13,242 nt of DNA. Origin: DATEJJ01 sp051986465. Lineage in GTDB: Bacteria; Actinomycetota; Actinomycetes; Mycobacteriales; Micromonosporaceae. The stretch spans positions 1-13,242 of the forward strand of contig JBPYFB010000416.1 of NCBI GenBank assembly GCA_051986465.1, in the 5' to 3' direction. A model generated the notes under the pieces. That model saw nothing but the letters and a program-made list of their open reading frames with translations, had not been told where the DNA came from and made no database searches. Below, piece after piece: positions 12,419 to 13,242 of the stretch. A program made the position numbers and the translations under genes. Numbering within the stretch: the stretch's first letter is position 1; every line of letters starts with the position of its first letter.

Positions 12419-13242
12419 GGTTCCTCCGATGTGGTTGGGGGTGTGGCCCGGCGCCGCCGGATCTCGGCGAGCAGCTCCGGCCCGACCGCGTGCAGGTCGC
12501 CGACGACGCCGAGGTCGGCGACCTGGAAGATGGGCGCGGCCGGGTCGCGGTCGACGGCGACGACGGTGCCGGCGCCGCGCATGCCGGCCCGGTGCCGCAC
12601 CGAGCCGGAGATGCCCAGGGCGAGGTAGAGGCTGGGGTGTACGACGGCGCCGATCTGGTCGACGCGTGCCTCGCGGGGGCACCAGCCGAGTTCGGTGGCG
12701 GTACGCGAGGCGCCGACCGCGCCGCCCAGCGCCTCGGCGACGCGGCGGACGAGGGCGAAACCGTCCGGCGAGCCCACGCCGTACCCACCCGCGACGATGA
12801 CCGCCGCCGAGGCGAGCTGCGGCGGGCCGGGCCGGCACGGTACCCGCCGTACCGCGCGCACGCCGGGCGGGAACGCGACGCGTACCGGACGGACCGCGGG
12901 GTGTACCGGCGCCGGTTGCGACCTGATCGCTCCAATGTGGACGGTCTCGACGAGCCGGGACTCCAGGCGTACCGCGACCCGCGCCGCGACCTCCTGCCCG
13001 AGCCGGCCGGCGGCGACGAGGATGCGCGCGGGTGCGGTATCCCGGGCCAGCGCGACGAGGACCTCGACCCGTGCCGCGGCCGGGTAGGCGACCAGCTCCG
13101 GGGCGTCCACCGGGTAGATGACGGCCGCGCCGAAGCGGGCCAGCAGCGCGACGCTCGCCGGGTCGGCCGGGCCGGGCAGTACCGCCGCGGGCGTACCGTA
13201 GCGCCGCGCGGCGGTCAGCAGGGCAGCCGCCGTACCGCGCTC
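12412..13242 (-). CDS. etfA: Electron transfer flavoprotein alpha subunit EtfA, N-terminus beyond the window
   Basis: 276 residues are visible and the frame stays open to the right edge; comparison with family size suggests a few dozen N-terminal residues are missing. The C-terminal FAD domain is clear: VAGGYGVGSPDGFALV (150-165), GASRTATELGW (177-187), LYLALGISGSVRHRAGM (205-221), DPAAPIF (233-239) and ADLGVVGDL (242-250). EtfA with EtfB carries electrons from acyl-CoA dehydrogenases to a membrane quinone reductase, here the adjacent EtfD. Two oddities stand out. The usual GQTG flavin segment reads DQIG (195-198), and the linker where a Pro-x-x-x-Gly motif is expected (about 110-142) is arginine/proline-rich and degenerate. 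It is therefore a divergent, possibly specialised EtfA. etfB is expected just upstream, outside the window. The TAG stop lies inside the first codons of etfD, indicating coupling. Confidence 0.88.
   Translation of the reverse strand, partial: ERGTAAALLTAARRYGTPAAVLPGPADPASVALLARFGAAVIYPVDAPELVAYPAAARVEVLVALARDTAPARILVAAGRLGQEVAARVAVRLESRLVETVHIGAIRSQPAPVHPAVRPVRVAFPPGVRAVRRVPCRPGPPQLASAAVIVAGGYGVGSPDGFALVRRVAEALGGAVGASRTATELGWCPREARVDQIGAVVHPSLYLALGISGSVRHRAGMRGAGTVVAVDRDPAAPIFQVADLGVVGDLHAVGPELLAEIRRRRATPPTTSEEPC
12423..12427 (-). promoter_or_regulatory. Ribosome binding site deciding the etfD start
   Basis: The minus strand reads GGAGG here, inside the last codons of etfA and four bases before the TTG at 12418. 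The next in-frame start (GTG at 12403) is 19 bases away, too far. The short spacing suggests reliance on coupled termination and restart from etfA. Confidence 0.5.

Noticed and set aside
10677..12800. Very long plus-strand open frames (also 10646-12415) opposite etfD
   Set aside because: They mirror etfD, whose Fe-S and CCG motifs are unmistakable. Their translations are low-complexity Ser/Arg/Pro or His/Gln-rich, as expected of antisense frames in GC-rich DNA.
12419..12838. N-terminal extension of etfD by 140 residues
   Set aside because: The extension is Arg/Pro/Gly-rich and overlaps the FAD domain of etfA in another frame. A GGAGG site supports the start at 12418.
1..13242. CRISPR arrays, insertion sequences, integrase or attachment sites
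   Set aside because: No regularly spaced repeats, transposase motifs or flanking inverted repeats with target duplications were seen on either strand.

Overview
The window is very GC-rich (about 72-73% by eye), with strong G/C preference at third codon positions, many GTG starts, 4-nt overlapping start/stop junctions and an unusual abundance of GTAC. This points to a high-GC actinobacterium. The gene types (LAL/LuxR regulator, mycobacterial-type EtfD, ECF sigma with zinc anti-sigma) and the GTAC bias suggest Micromonosporaceae or a relative; the family assignment is inference.

Left part (1-3073). A possible leaderless minus-strand gene enters at the left edge (1-60). Next is a large LAL-type LuxR ATPase regulator on the minus strand (201-2723). 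Divergent from it is a 55-residue ORF (2906-3073) encoding a signal peptide followed by a short mature peptide with a duplicated IEYAV motif. The 182-bp divergent region carries a perfect 18-bp palindrome, a 33-bp-spaced direct repeat and a plausible leaderless promoter for the peptide. This regulator/peptide pair is the best candidate here for an undescribed system.

Middle part (3063-5871). A beta-hydroxyacid-dehydrogenase-type NAD(P) oxidoreductase (minus) is divergent from a TetR-family repressor (plus), with a near-perfect 22-bp palindrome between them that looks like the TetR operator. After a hairpin terminator comes a plus-strand MGDG-synthase/GT28-like glycosyltransferase, whose end overlaps by 27 bp the end of the last gene of the large minus-strand cluster.

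Right part (5845-13242, all minus strand, read right to left). It starts with etfA (N-terminus off the window) and etfD, the membrane Fe-S oxidoreductase expected to pass electrons from ETF to the quinone pool. After a 14-nt gap come an ECF sigma factor, an anti-sigma protein whose zinc finger is fused to a membrane domain, an ABC ATPase, a permease with a large cysteine-containing C-terminal domain, and a second six-helix membrane protein. Every junction from sigma to the last gene is a 4-nt ATGA/GTGA overlap, so these five genes form one translationally coupled unit that may be read through from etfA-etfD. A plausible reading is a membrane-stress or export module whose sigma/anti-sigma pair controls its own transporter, coupled to beta-oxidation electron transfer. 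The link between the two halves is inferred from gene order only. I see no rRNA or tRNA gene, insertion sequence, CRISPR array or prophage.
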